From the NCBI GenBank assembly GCA_015501595.1, contig JADNRX010000018.1, positions 186,001 through 250,000 on the forward strand: 64,000 nucleotides of DNA, given 5' to 3'. Every line of letters begins with the position of its first letter. Within the stretch, counting starts at the first letter, position 1. Of this stretch, positions 54,896 through 64,000 are shown piece by piece. Under the pieces are notes generated by a model. It was not told the DNA's origin. It was given only the letters and a program-made list of their open reading frames with translations, and ran no database searches. The position numbers were made by a program, and so were the translations under genes. This DNA is from Hymenopellis radicata. Its lineage: Eukaryota; Basidiomycota; Agaricomycetes; Agaricales; Physalacriaceae.

Positions 54896-56649
54896 ATGCC
54901 TCGTGCAGAACGAGATGTTAACGACGACATGAGGGGTACTCCAGCATCTATCCGTGTCCCAGTCAACGTGTTGACTAAGTACAGCAGGCCCAGGACCAAG
55001 AACCCTGCGGTCACGAACTCAGAAGACGAATACCAAGTGTTCTGTCAGCCAAACGAAGAACAACAGAAAGAAAGGTTCTGCTGGAAAAAAGGTATGTCTA
55101 CTTTTGTCCTTGACGAAGATTGACACAATGCTTAGACTGTAAAAGAGGACGACATATACACTGTAACGCGCATAGTCAATGATGACTGTGACAATCCTTT
55201 GTTTCAGAAGTCGACTCCTTGGCGGCGTGAGATGGGAGACGATTCTATGGGACGAGGATAACGTACGACGGGGACTACGAGACAATTGGGCGGGTATAAT
55301 ACCAGATTTGAATCATCGCTTTTTGTACCGTTACGGAGGGAGTGTCGACCCAGATGCGGCGCTTGGACGGCCTTTTGAGGACATCAACTATGTCCCGACT
55401 AATAATATCTTCAAGTTTGATATCGAGAACATGAGCTGGACGAATTTGACGGTAGGTTCAATACAATCGACTCAGGACACCTCATCACCATCTATTTAGG
55501 ATAAAATTGTTTTTGATCCTGAAGGGCGGTTCGAATTCTCAAATGATCCACTGCCTGCAATTTACGGACCGTCTTCTGCCATGGTCAGATTCGACGGTCC
55601 TGGGAGCTCGCCCCGGGACTTCATCTTCCTCTTCGGAGGTAAGCGAGAGGGTCGCCGAGGCGATACCACCTCTGCCGAACTCATCTTCATCGATCTGATT
55701 GAGCAAAAGTGGGGGATCTCAAGAGTTGCGGGAGGAACCGTTCCAAACCGCATCGGCGCATCGATGGTTTGCCTTGACAAGAAGCTCTTCATCTTTGGTG
55801 GAGAGTCTGACGATGGAGACCCGATGCCGAAACCTATACCATCTTATTCCATACTGGAATACTCGTTCGAAGACGTGGCGATGGCTTCATAAGGATGTCG
55901 CGTACGATGACAAGATCCTGAAGCTAAAGATGCCGGCGGCGTTTGGCTCTGCGACGTACGACCCATGGAATAGGATGATTCTCTTGGGACCTGGACTTGG
56001 ATATGGCGATCGCGTATGTTACTTGTTGACATCCGTTCAGATTACGCTAACACTGGCACTGCGATTGGCAGCAATTCCAGCAGCCCTATGATCTCGTCGA
56101 AAGACACTTCGTCTACTTTCACCCCATCAACCGGACTATGCGCCCGATTCCTGCTACAAGTCTTCTTGGTGGAATCAAGACATTCCGCAAAAGCAGTCGT
56201 CGTATGTTCTTCAAGTTTCCTGCAATGACCAAAATGGACAGACTATTGGAGCACATCCGACCCCTCCTCCCCAGGTGCTGATCGCTGCATGGTCTGTTCC
56301 AAAAGAGAATGTACCGTCAACGCCGGAAATATGGCAATACTTCGTCCCACCAACGGAAGAACTCCGATGTTTAGGCGTTCGAGTGTCGTTGGCGAAGCTT
56401 GGGGTTGAGTTCGTGACCTTCGTGGTCATAGGTGGGCGCGCAGTCCTCCTTGGGTATGATCAGCCAAAGCGCGCTGATGCTCGGCTCGATATTTGTGTCG
56501 AACTAGAGGACCTGGAGAAGATTGCTGCATTGGAGTTGGCTGTAGAGTCAGTGAGTCCTTCTCGCCAAATTCGCTGATTTCTTAAGACCAATTACTTAAA
56601 TGCCATGCTTCAGCTCACGGAAGAAGTGAAGATGGAAATTGAAGAATAA
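54896..56649 (+). CDS. Kelch-type beta-propeller protein A
   Basis: The start at 54896 gives MPRAERDVNDDMRGTPAS. Blade-like segments follow: RFLYRYGGSVDPD, NNIFKFDIENMSWTNLT, RDFIFLFGGKREGRRGD with ELIFIDLIEQKWGISRV, and MVCLDKKLFIFGGESDDGD. The GG and Trp spacing is that of kelch repeats. Later exons read SYVLQVSCNDQNGQ, PPPQVLIAAWSVPKEN and PEIWQYFVPPTEELRCLG. The end is LELAVES spliced to LTEEVKMEIEE, stop 56647-56649. Some exon borders (55080-55260, 56015-56175) are not resolved. Kelch propellers are scaffolds, and no catalytic residues identify an oxidase. It is a tandem paralogue of the next gene. Confidence 0.6.
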
Positions 56650-56747
56650 GTAGCAATGGTAAGAAAAGAGTCGGTTAAAGCTAGTAGCAATATACCACAG
56701 TACCGGTTTCTTGACTCATTCTGTATGTAACTTGACTATCTCGATTC

Positions 56748-58551
56748 TTGGACGGTCGCATGTCGTTCGACAGTTCGACTTGTTTTTTTTCAAGTATCGG
56801 ATCAGCCAGAGTGGCTTGGGCTGATCGTGTGCTGCTCAAGAACGGAACTGACACTGATCAAGGTCTGTCCGTGGAGTGCGATAAGGACGTTCCAGCTGTA
56901 CTCGCTCTTGGTAGTACAAAAGACTATAGTAATGGGCAAAAGTAGGTTCAAATTTCTTCTGCTAACTCAAGTTGCACAGCCACAGACACACTTGTTTTAT
57001 GACCACAACAATCGTTTGTCATTGACGCCAATCGCTTTACGCAACCTTCCCCGAATACAGACCTTCTGTTCAGCATCATCAGTGTCAAGCCGCAAAAGAA
57101 AGGACTTTTATACGTCTTCTTCGGAGTCTTCCCGCAAGGTCGCCGTCAACGAACTAACAACTCAAGTGAACGGTCTAACTCTATCTCCCAAGTAAGTCTC
57201 TCCTCGAGCTGGGTTCCTAGATCATTCTGATTCATACGTGTTGACAGCTGGCATCTAGTACCATCACAAAAGTAAACGGTTTCACCATCCATCGTCTGAA
57301 AGGTCCGGACCTTCCTCAATTCCACGACTGGGTCCGTCTTGTCTTCGATGACGAAGGCGGACAAATAGTGATGTATGGTGGTACAGACCATAAACCTTCA
57401 AATGCCACAAATCAGTTTCGCATATTTGACGTTGCCAGGATGTCCTGGCAGGTAAGTCCCGGATCCTGCAACTTTCTGTGTCTGACTAGTTCTATAGGCT
57501 CCCACCATTACAGGGTACAACAAAGCCTCTCCTCTCCCCATCCTTGTAGTGCCAGCGGGCACAATATTCAAGACGTCGACTGGTCAAAGATTTCTGCTCC
57601 TCTTTGGCGGCGTCGAGTCTCCAAGCGGTAAAACGTCATCAAAACTCGTCTCTGTAGATCTCGACAGCATGAAATGGTGCTATGAAAATGTCAAAGGTGG
57701 GAAGCCCTGCCAGAGTGAACGCATCAATGGTTGCAATCAAAAATCGACTTTTTATCTTCGGAGGAAGGGACAAGATCGCCGCAAAGCAACTCTTCGCAGG
57801 AGTTACTCCATAGCGGAGCACGACGGTAACGAGTGGACTGGATCGCCATGGATGTCCCATATGATCCAGACGATATCGAGGGGCATACGATGCAAAGGTC
57901 ACTGCGATATATGACGGGTCAAGATTCTGTTAGGGCCTGGTCGGCGACGATCGGGAAAGGCAGAGGCCCGTTCTTCCTCTCTGTCCTCCTTTGTGTGCGC
58001 CGTAATCACATCTCACAGACCATCAACTTCAATGCTGACCGCTGGTTCGTGTTCCATACTCGGCACCGGACCTTCTCTGCCCTTTGTCCTCTCCGAGGCG
58101 CTTTGCCAGACGAAGCCAACTGGTACTGGATGCAGCCAGTGACTGCTACCACTGAGCACTCTCGCTCGGACGATGCGTTAATCGTTGCCTGGGTTCCATA
58201 TGGGACAGGTGATCTTGTACCCGACATATGGCGATGCAATACAGACGACGAGACCATTTCCTGTATGAACATACGTTCCCGGGTGTGGGATTTGGATCTC
58301 GATTTGCACTGTTTCGTCGCTTGCAAAGGACATTTCTTTCTTCTCGGCCACGATAATGTCATCTATACAGAAGATGGCACCCAGGCAACTAACGAAGCCG
58401 GCGAAGCGGCGACGACTTTGATAGATGATGCACTCTATAATGTTGTTGTTGAAATCGATGTGGATAAATTTAACGTGAGTCGCAATTGCCTGATTATTCA
58501 ATCATGAATGAACTTCCTTCTTAGTCGGAACTGAAAGTGCTTAGCATCTGA
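56748..58551 (+). CDS. Kelch-type beta-propeller protein B
   Basis: Tandem relative of gene A with the same block order: FTIHRLKGPDLPQFHDWVRL, GGQIVMYGGTDHKPSN, NQFRIFDVARMSWQ, RFLLLFGGVESPSGK, LVSVDLDSMKWCYENVK, then a C-terminal part with GDLVPDIWRCNTDD and HFFLLGHDN. The last exon after KFN is SELKVLSI with stop 58549-58551, parallel to the short last exon of gene A. The 5' end is uncertain: 56748 is the first Met of a frame with MDGRMSFDSSTCFF, but the first propeller exon could begin later. Frame between 57680 and 57900 is also unclear, so one or two exons may be decayed. Confidence 0.5.
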
Positions 58552-59079
58552 TTCGCCAGACGGTGCAGCGAGTATGCCGTGCTTATTGCGAGCGCCAGCG
58601 AGCATCCATAGAGTTCGAGCACGGCAGTCTAGGTTGTTAACTTTTAACAGCGTCGTCGAGCTGAAAAGCGGGCGCGAAAATACAAGCAGGGAACCCTCGC
58701 AAACGGACGAGGTTCCAGATACATTTGTGTAGCTTAAAATACAGTAGGAACAATGTACTACTAAATCAAGTCAATAATAGAGTGTTTGCTATAGATATAA
58801 TGGGTGACTTCGTGGCCAAACGCAAGACAATGAGAACAATGGGCGCGCGTGTCCAAATAAGGAAACATAGACCCACATGAAAGCCGAGTGCAAGTGTTTG
58901 TATTCTAACATAGGTGACCAAATATGAACAAAATCATGTCGCGCAGCCTGGGCCCACTTTTTTTTGGTAAATGGCGAGCAGCCCCCTTCAATTCTCCTTC
59001 GTTCTCCCTGGAAATTTGTGCAGCCGTTTGTTATGTGTATATCATTCACACTGCCGCGTTTCAACCGTGTTCGTGGATG

Positions 59080-59505
59080 GATGCCTCATGCCGGAACCGT
59101 TCCCCCAAGAAGTCACTTGCTGCTGCCGAAATTCGACGCGCCAGACCTCTGGCAATGGGTATATCTCTGTATTATGTATCTGAATTGCATAGCTGCTTTT
59201 TTACTGCCTGGAGGAATATGTGTCCCAAAAGGACCGACACTGTGGCGCACTGAGTGCAAGACCGAAGCATTCCCAGACGGCATTCCCATCATCGTACCAA
59301 TTCGAAACACGGCAGACCATCTCGGCAAAATGCTCTCCTGTACTCAGATACCGTTGCGACTAGCTACGGTGACCGTACACAAATCACAAGGATTGACCTT
59401 TCCGAAGATTCGAGTCGGCCTTGGAAAGAAAAGTTTTGTTCTGGGCTGACATTTGTCGCTTCGCTCTTTCTCGAGTGAGGGCAATAATGAGAGTCTTGAT
59501 TATTC
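59080..59505 (+). pseudogene. PIF1-type helicase C-terminal relic
   Basis: Contains PRSHLLLPKFDAPDLW, GIPIIVPIRNTADHLGKML and IPLRLATVTVHKSQGLTFPK, the latter the helicase motif with HKSQG found in PIF1-like ATPases. Immediately after, the frame breaks between GKKSF and a displaced LTFVA. The N-terminal Walker motifs are missing. Such fragments often derive from Helitron or other PIF1-bearing repeats, but no Helitron termini were identified. Confidence 0.65.
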
Positions 59506-59866
59506 TAGGGTGAAGAACAGTCGACTTTTCGCGTCGTTACATAAATCAATCTTATTGAATCTCACAGTCCTTTGGACATCCTTGATCCTTCAGTGATTTC
59601 ATTGCGGCGTAGCCGCCTCGCTGGCGCTCGCATCCGTGGGCATCCCACAGTTCTATTTTAATTTTCATGGTCGGAGACGATAGACTGGTTGTTTCCTAAC
59701 GTGCGGAGACACAGTCAGACAGGCCGCGATGCGTCATTGCGGGGAAATCAAAATGTATACTTGCATGCAAGAGACTCATGTGCGGGGTCAAGATGTATGA
59801 CGACAATAAAGTTCGAATTACATATGAATAGCGATAAATGTACAGCTTGGGTGGCGACACTTCTTA
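59506..59866. other. Intergenic, no gene seen
   Basis: Lies between the helicase relic and the thioredoxin 3' end. No supported feature. Confidence 0.4.
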
Positions 59867-60534
59867 TTATGCTTTGGACTCTTCGACAGCTATAATCACA
59901 ATTGAGTATACATATGAGAGTGACTTGCTATACTAAGTAACGTACCTGGGGGTGCGGATACGGCGGGTGCCGCTTCAGCGGGAGACACTCCGGGTGCAGC
60001 AGTCGGCTCCGCAGGAGTAGTAGCATCGGGAGGAGTAACCTCAGGAATAACAGCCTCGGCAGCAGTCTTAACAAGAGCCTGTAGGCAGTCTCAGAGATCG
60101 GAATCAGCAACGGTAATGAAGCTACACACCTGTAGGTTGGTGGGAATGGCACCCATAGATTGACCGATCTTGTTTCCCGCCTTGAACGCGAGGAAAGTAG
60201 GCATCTAAGCAGTTCTGCGTTAGAAATAGTGCTCTTCTCCATGTGTTGTGTACTTACAGCAGTGACCTGGACCTCTTGCGAGATGTCGGGTTGCTCATCG
60301 ACGTCGACGGTATAGAATCCGATGCCCGCGTATGAATCTTGTTCGGAAAACTTCTTGAAGATGGGCGAGATCATCCTGCATGGGCCACACCATGTTGCCC
60401 AAAAGTCGATGACGACAGGCTTGTCGCCGTTAATCTGCACAACGCGGTCAGCGGATCCGGAGGTTTCTACCATGCCTGTAGCAACTCACGATCTTCTGAA
60501 AGTCGGCGAGACTGTTGATGGGTTCGGGAGCCAT
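59867..60534 (-). CDS. Thioredoxin
   Basis: Small redox protein of about 150 residues. Exon 1 (start 60534) encodes MAPEPINSLADFQKI. After an intron follows INGDKPVVIDFWATWCGPCR with the active-site WCGPC. Next come FYTVDVDEQPDISQEVQVTA and, across an intron, MPTFLAFKAGNKIGQS, where the Pro is the conserved cis-proline. A Pro/Ala/Thr-rich extension (about 50 residues) follows the fold and ends, after one more intron, in PPAVEESKA with stop 59867-59869. The extension is longer than in classical 105-residue thioredoxins and may be a flexible tail. No signal peptide, so cytosolic. It is divergent from the Sec14-like gene with about 515 bp between starts. Confidence 0.87.
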
Positions 60535-61049
60535 GGTGGTGGTATGCGGTAGAGATGGGTTCCACACTGCAACGCATTGCGTTTTTTTGTCTCCGGATCA
60601 CGATTAGATTGGTGAGCACAGATGCGGTCACGTGTGATTTACTAAGCCTCCACTCATCCTCCGAGACTCCAGTGCAACCCGAGAGTGGGCGGGACGTTGT
60701 TGCATTGGCGGCGGCGACCACAGGTAAGCCTGTCATTGCGAATTAGAAGTAGGACCCGTTACTCTAACCGAGATGGCACTCGGCTCCTCCGCTACAACCC
60801 GCACACCGGAACACGTTCTGGTTGTTCTGCCTGCAAATTCCAGCTCGACAAGCTCTCTATTCACAGCATATTCACCTCGAATTCTGTTCTGAGCAAGTCG
60901 CACCAAGGAACAGTCATGCCTCGGCCTCGGTTTTAGAGGTCCGATCGCATCTGCCGGTGACGCATCAAGAGTGAATAACTTCACGTAATGATACTCTTGT
61001 ACCATCGGCCGCTTTCCAGCATGCCCATTTCATTTTCTTCCCAACCACC

Positions 61050-62323
61050 ATGGCCACCACTGCAACAACAAACAAGGTCCTCACCGTCCCCGACGACTCT
61101 GTCAAGGTCGGCCCCATCCACAACTACTCTGACGAACAAAAGGCGCATATTGTGGCGCTGAAAGAGGTACGCTAGATGCCGGACTACCCGGATTGTTGAT
61201 CCAACCGTGAGGGCAGTATGCAGACACGCTGTTGCTCCCAGAGAGCGATCCCTACCATCCATGGGAGCGTAGGTGGCTTAACAAACCCGACACTATGCCG
61301 CGCTACATGCGCTCGGCCAAGTGGAACCTTCCCGATGCCAAGAAACGCATCAAAGCCACAATCGAATGGCGCCGCGAGTTCAAGCCCGACTTAATCGTTC
61401 CCGAGGACGTCAGAATCGAAAGCGAAACGGGCAAAATGTATAGTACTCTTTTCAAGACCACCTTTATGGTGTTTAACGTGTCTAGCATCATAAATGGCTT
61501 TGATAAAGATGGTCGTCCGATAATATACATGCGCCCAGGGCGGGAGAACACCGAAACAAGTCCACGACAGCTTCGCCATCTCGTCTGGTGCTTGTAAGCC
61601 AACCCTTCCCCGGCTTCTATTGTCTAAACAACAATAACAGAGAACGCGCCAAAGACCTGATGCCCCCAGGCCAAGAGTCCCTCGTGATCATCGTCGACTA
61701 CAAATCCACCACCCTCCGCACCAATCCCTCAATATCCATCGCGCGCAAGGTGCTCCACATCCTCCAACAGCACTACGTCGAGACCCTCGGCCGCGCGCTC
61801 GTCGTCAACCTCCCGATGCTGCTCAACTTTTTCTACAAGGGCATTGCCCCCTTCTTGGATCCCATCACGCGCGACAAGGTACGTGGCGGATGTTGATGGA
61901 GCGCCACTTCTTGATGCTTGGCAGATGCGCTTCAACCCTGACTTGCTGGAGCTCATCCCGGCGTCCCATCTCGATGCGGACTTTGGCGGCGAGCACGCGT
62001 ACGAGTTTGAACCGAGGAGCTATTGGGATCAGATTGTCGAGTGCGTTTCGGTTCCCTTTGTTCTCGTTATAATAACGCCGTTCCAGGGCATGTGGTATCG
62101 CGCCGGACGGTACACGGGTCGCAGGCCATCCAGATGCCATGTGAGCTTCGCTTACTATGTGCTCTACCTGGAATGAACTAATCGCTTCGATAGACCTACG
62201 GCTTCTATAAGCAATAGTGAACCGTCGCAGTCGGCGTCTTCTTCACCCTTGTCACCGTCTGAGAAGGTACCCAATGTCGCGGTCAATAATATAGAGCCCC
62301 ATACTGTGGCTTTGACAGCGTAG
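61050..62323 (+). CDS. Sec14-like CRAL-TRIO lipid-transfer protein
   Basis: The start at 61050 gives MATTATTNKVLTVPDDSVKV. The CRAL-TRIO N-terminal region includes HPWERRWLNKPDTMPRYMRS and KRIKATIEWRREFKPDL. The lipid-binding domain has GFDKDGRPIIYMRPGRENTE, ESLVIIVDYKSTTLRTNPS and ALVVNLPMLLNFFYKGIAPF, ending with DADFGGEHAYEFEP. About six short introns are readable, for example within GKI-IINGF. The last exon (AT joined to A CCT) adds a Ser-rich tail (SQSASSSPLSPSEKV) with stop 62321-62323. The family exchanges phosphatidylinositol and other lipids and regulates phosphoinositide signalling. All joins are in frame and the length is normal. Confidence 0.87.
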
Positions 62324-63048
62324 AATCGTTCATGTACTTGTCTCATCTAAATATCTGCTACTGTTATATATTCTCAACCAAGACTACTACTATTCTTGTA
62401 CTACTGTACTTAAATATTCTAGCCGATATATCGATCCCACTCATTATAGAATTGCTGTGGTCTATTTCGGTGATTGTAAAAAAAAAAACTGGAGATTCAG
62501 AAACGTGACCGTGCACTCGTCACTGGACTGTTGGTGGCGCAAATTTGATTTAGATATTGAAGTATCGATCGACTGGAAAATCCAGCTTTAAAATGAGTAT
62601 TACCATTTGAGATGAATGACACGAGAAGCATGTAGGCCCTCACCAAGCGGGTATGATGAACTCCAGAAAGTGGACGTTGAGCAATGAATCAATATTCAGA
62701 ACTCTCGAGGACCCGCAGAAGATGCTTGTTTCTAGACAAGATCTCAGATTGCAGCCAGACGTTCTCTTTGCTCTGTTCATCTTTACATCTGAGAAATATG
62801 AGTCGAAGCAGCACGACGTGAGCAGTGTACGTACTAGTTCGCAGACAGACACGTTTTTGAAACAGCTCTCTGCAGACCATGACGAACGTTCAAAGTTGAA
62901 AAGCAAACGGACATGGATTCGAAGATTCGCTCTGTCTACGGAACTGAGAGGCTAGCGGTAATTAAGTGCGAGTCAACATGAGCTATGAGAGAAGGATAAG
63001 TACTGCAAGTCATTCTAGGTCTACGATACCCTGCCAAACAACAAGCTA
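62324..63048. other. Convergent intergenic region
   Basis: A 100-codon plus frame (62653-62955) overlaps an 88-codon minus frame. Neither shows a motif or splice-linked partner. Otherwise this holds only 3' flanks. Confidence 0.4.
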
Positions 63049-64000
63049 TCAGATGGGATGTTCTAGGGAGATCTCGTGGATTGCGCTCATTTGGGCCTCT
63101 CTGAAGGTATCCTCGGTGATAGTCAACTTGGGACGATCCTTGCGGGCATCATTAAAGGATAACATCTTTGGCTCCTCCTTGGTATACTTCGGCCAGGTGA
63201 TTCCACCGGTGGTTTCGTTTCCGTTTCCGTTGGGATCAAGGTCGGTAACAAAGTGGATGAGGTAGTCCTGCATGTCAGGAGGTGGGAGTATCGGAAGGTC
63301 CCGATACGAGTTGAGGAGTAGGTCGGCGGTATGGAAAGACCCCAAGATGGGAATGTCCTTCATACGCTTATAAACTGGACGCAATCGTTAGCCAAGATGC
63401 GCGTGGGGCCCTGGTTTGAGGAAAGACGCACTGTATGTGTAGATATCCTGCTTTCCGGACAACGAGGAAATGAAAAATCGACGCGGCGCTTGAAACACAA
63501 CATCTCCTTGGAAAGCAGCCAACCGACCGAACTGCGGACTCAGCAGACTGAAGAAGCCAGTGTCAGAGAGACGTCTATCTTCATATGGATAGAGGTCCAT
63601 GAGTCTATCAATGTGCACATCTGGAGCGGTGGGCAACATGACTTCATGGACGTATGCCCTGAAATGGTCATTTGTACTAGGCGAAGCGAAAGATCAGTAA
63701 CACTATCACCTAACTGAGAGGTTAGAAACTCACGTAACATTCCGCTGCGATAATGAAAATAGGGTCCCCTCGTCATCACAGTTTCCTGAAAAGAGTTAAC
63801 AGCGCCGCGTGAAGTAGCTAATCGGGTAACAACGAACCGGTCACGAACGGAATGTTGGCTACTTTTCCTTGCTCCACGAGGCGTTGCGGATTATCAGAAA
63901 ACAAGACACCATCCGCCCGCGGAAGCCAAGCCAGCATCAAGGACTAGAGGGCGCGAGTCAGAACAGCCAACGATGACACAGGTTCGAGCTTATCCTGACC
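63049..64000 (-). CDS. Type-B carboxylesterase / lipase, 3' part (5' end outside window)
   Basis: Minus-strand gene running off the right edge. Exons from right to left read AWLPRADGVLFSDNPQRLVE, KVANIPFVTG, ETVMTRGPYFHYRSGM, APDVHIDRLMDLYPYEDRRL and FGRLAAFQGDVVFQAPRRFF, then RMKDIPILGSFHTADLLL. The last contains the catalytic-triad His. The end is YLIHFVTDLDPNGNG and FREAQMSAIHEISLEHPI, stop 63049-63051. The Ser nucleophile and oxyanion-hole region would lie beyond 64000. Fungal members hydrolyse lipids or other esters and are usually secreted; a signal peptide cannot be checked here. Introns at about 63376-63395, 63700-63733 and 63785-63838 are inferred by eye. Confidence 0.8.

Noticed and set aside
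1..64000. CRISPR arrays, operons or bacterial mobile elements
   Set aside because: No regularly spaced repeats; gene structure with many spliceosomal introns shows a fungal nuclear genome.

Overview
This window is nuclear DNA of a filamentous basidiomycete, most likely an Agaricomycete. Its genes are broken by many short (about 45-60 bp) GT-AG introns, and it carries three copies of a DUF6535 membrane-protein gene, a family seen mainly in mushroom-forming fungi. Housekeeping genes with fungal character (ribosomal eL24, synaptobrevin, GNA1, aspartate kinase, a Sec14-like protein) are mixed with accessory genes and transposon debris.

Layout. 0.7-2.3 kb: 5'-truncated FAD-linked oxidoreductase. 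2.5-5.4 kb: DUF6535 copy 1. 5.8-8.4 kb: AtuA-like (DUF1446) gene and a relic of its own 3' end. 9.2-9.9 kb: synaptobrevin. 10.3-14.6 kb (-): NRPS-like adenylation-thiolation-reductase enzyme. 15.3-18.2 kb: an inverted, permuted duplication around eL24, one arm carrying a small TIR element. 18.2-18.7 kb: broken intradiol dioxygenase. 19.1-23.3 kb (-): DUF6535 copy 2, whose 3' end is invaded by a hairpin-rich TIR element. 24.9-25.5 kb (-): GNA1. 27.6-29.4 kb (-): aspartate kinase, with a large CAMK-like kinase 1.4 kb away on the other strand (30.8-34.6 kb). 35.5-41.4 kb: DUF6535 copy 3, split by about 3.1 kb of foreign sequence. 42.1-47.3 kb: CMD/alpha-beta hydrolase fusion, GT61 glycosyltransferase and beta-propeller lactonase. 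47.7-49.9 kb (-): intact second FAD oxidoreductase. 50.7-53.6 kb: transposon with about 158-bp identical TIRs and an 8-bp target duplication. 54.0-58.6 kb: CFEM protein and two kelch-type genes. 59.1-59.5 kb: PIF1-helicase relic. 59.9-62.3 kb: thioredoxin and Sec14-like protein. 63.0 kb to the end (-): type-B carboxylesterase, 5' end outside the window.

How it fits together. There is no single operon-like system. The lactonase and the CMD/hydrolase fusion belong to families that work in beta-ketoadipate-type aromatic catabolism, and a dead intradiol dioxygenase lies further upstream, so a remnant aromatic-degradation neighbourhood is possible. The strongest structural story is genome turnover: two related DUF6535 segments in inverse orientation, each interrupted by different foreign DNA; a permuted duplication of the eL24 promoter; and three TIR elements whose ends and target duplications can be read directly. 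Several otherwise good genes share a one-base loss in a G/C-rich stretch. This may be assembly error rather than biology. Exon boundaries were read by eye from splice signals and family motifs.
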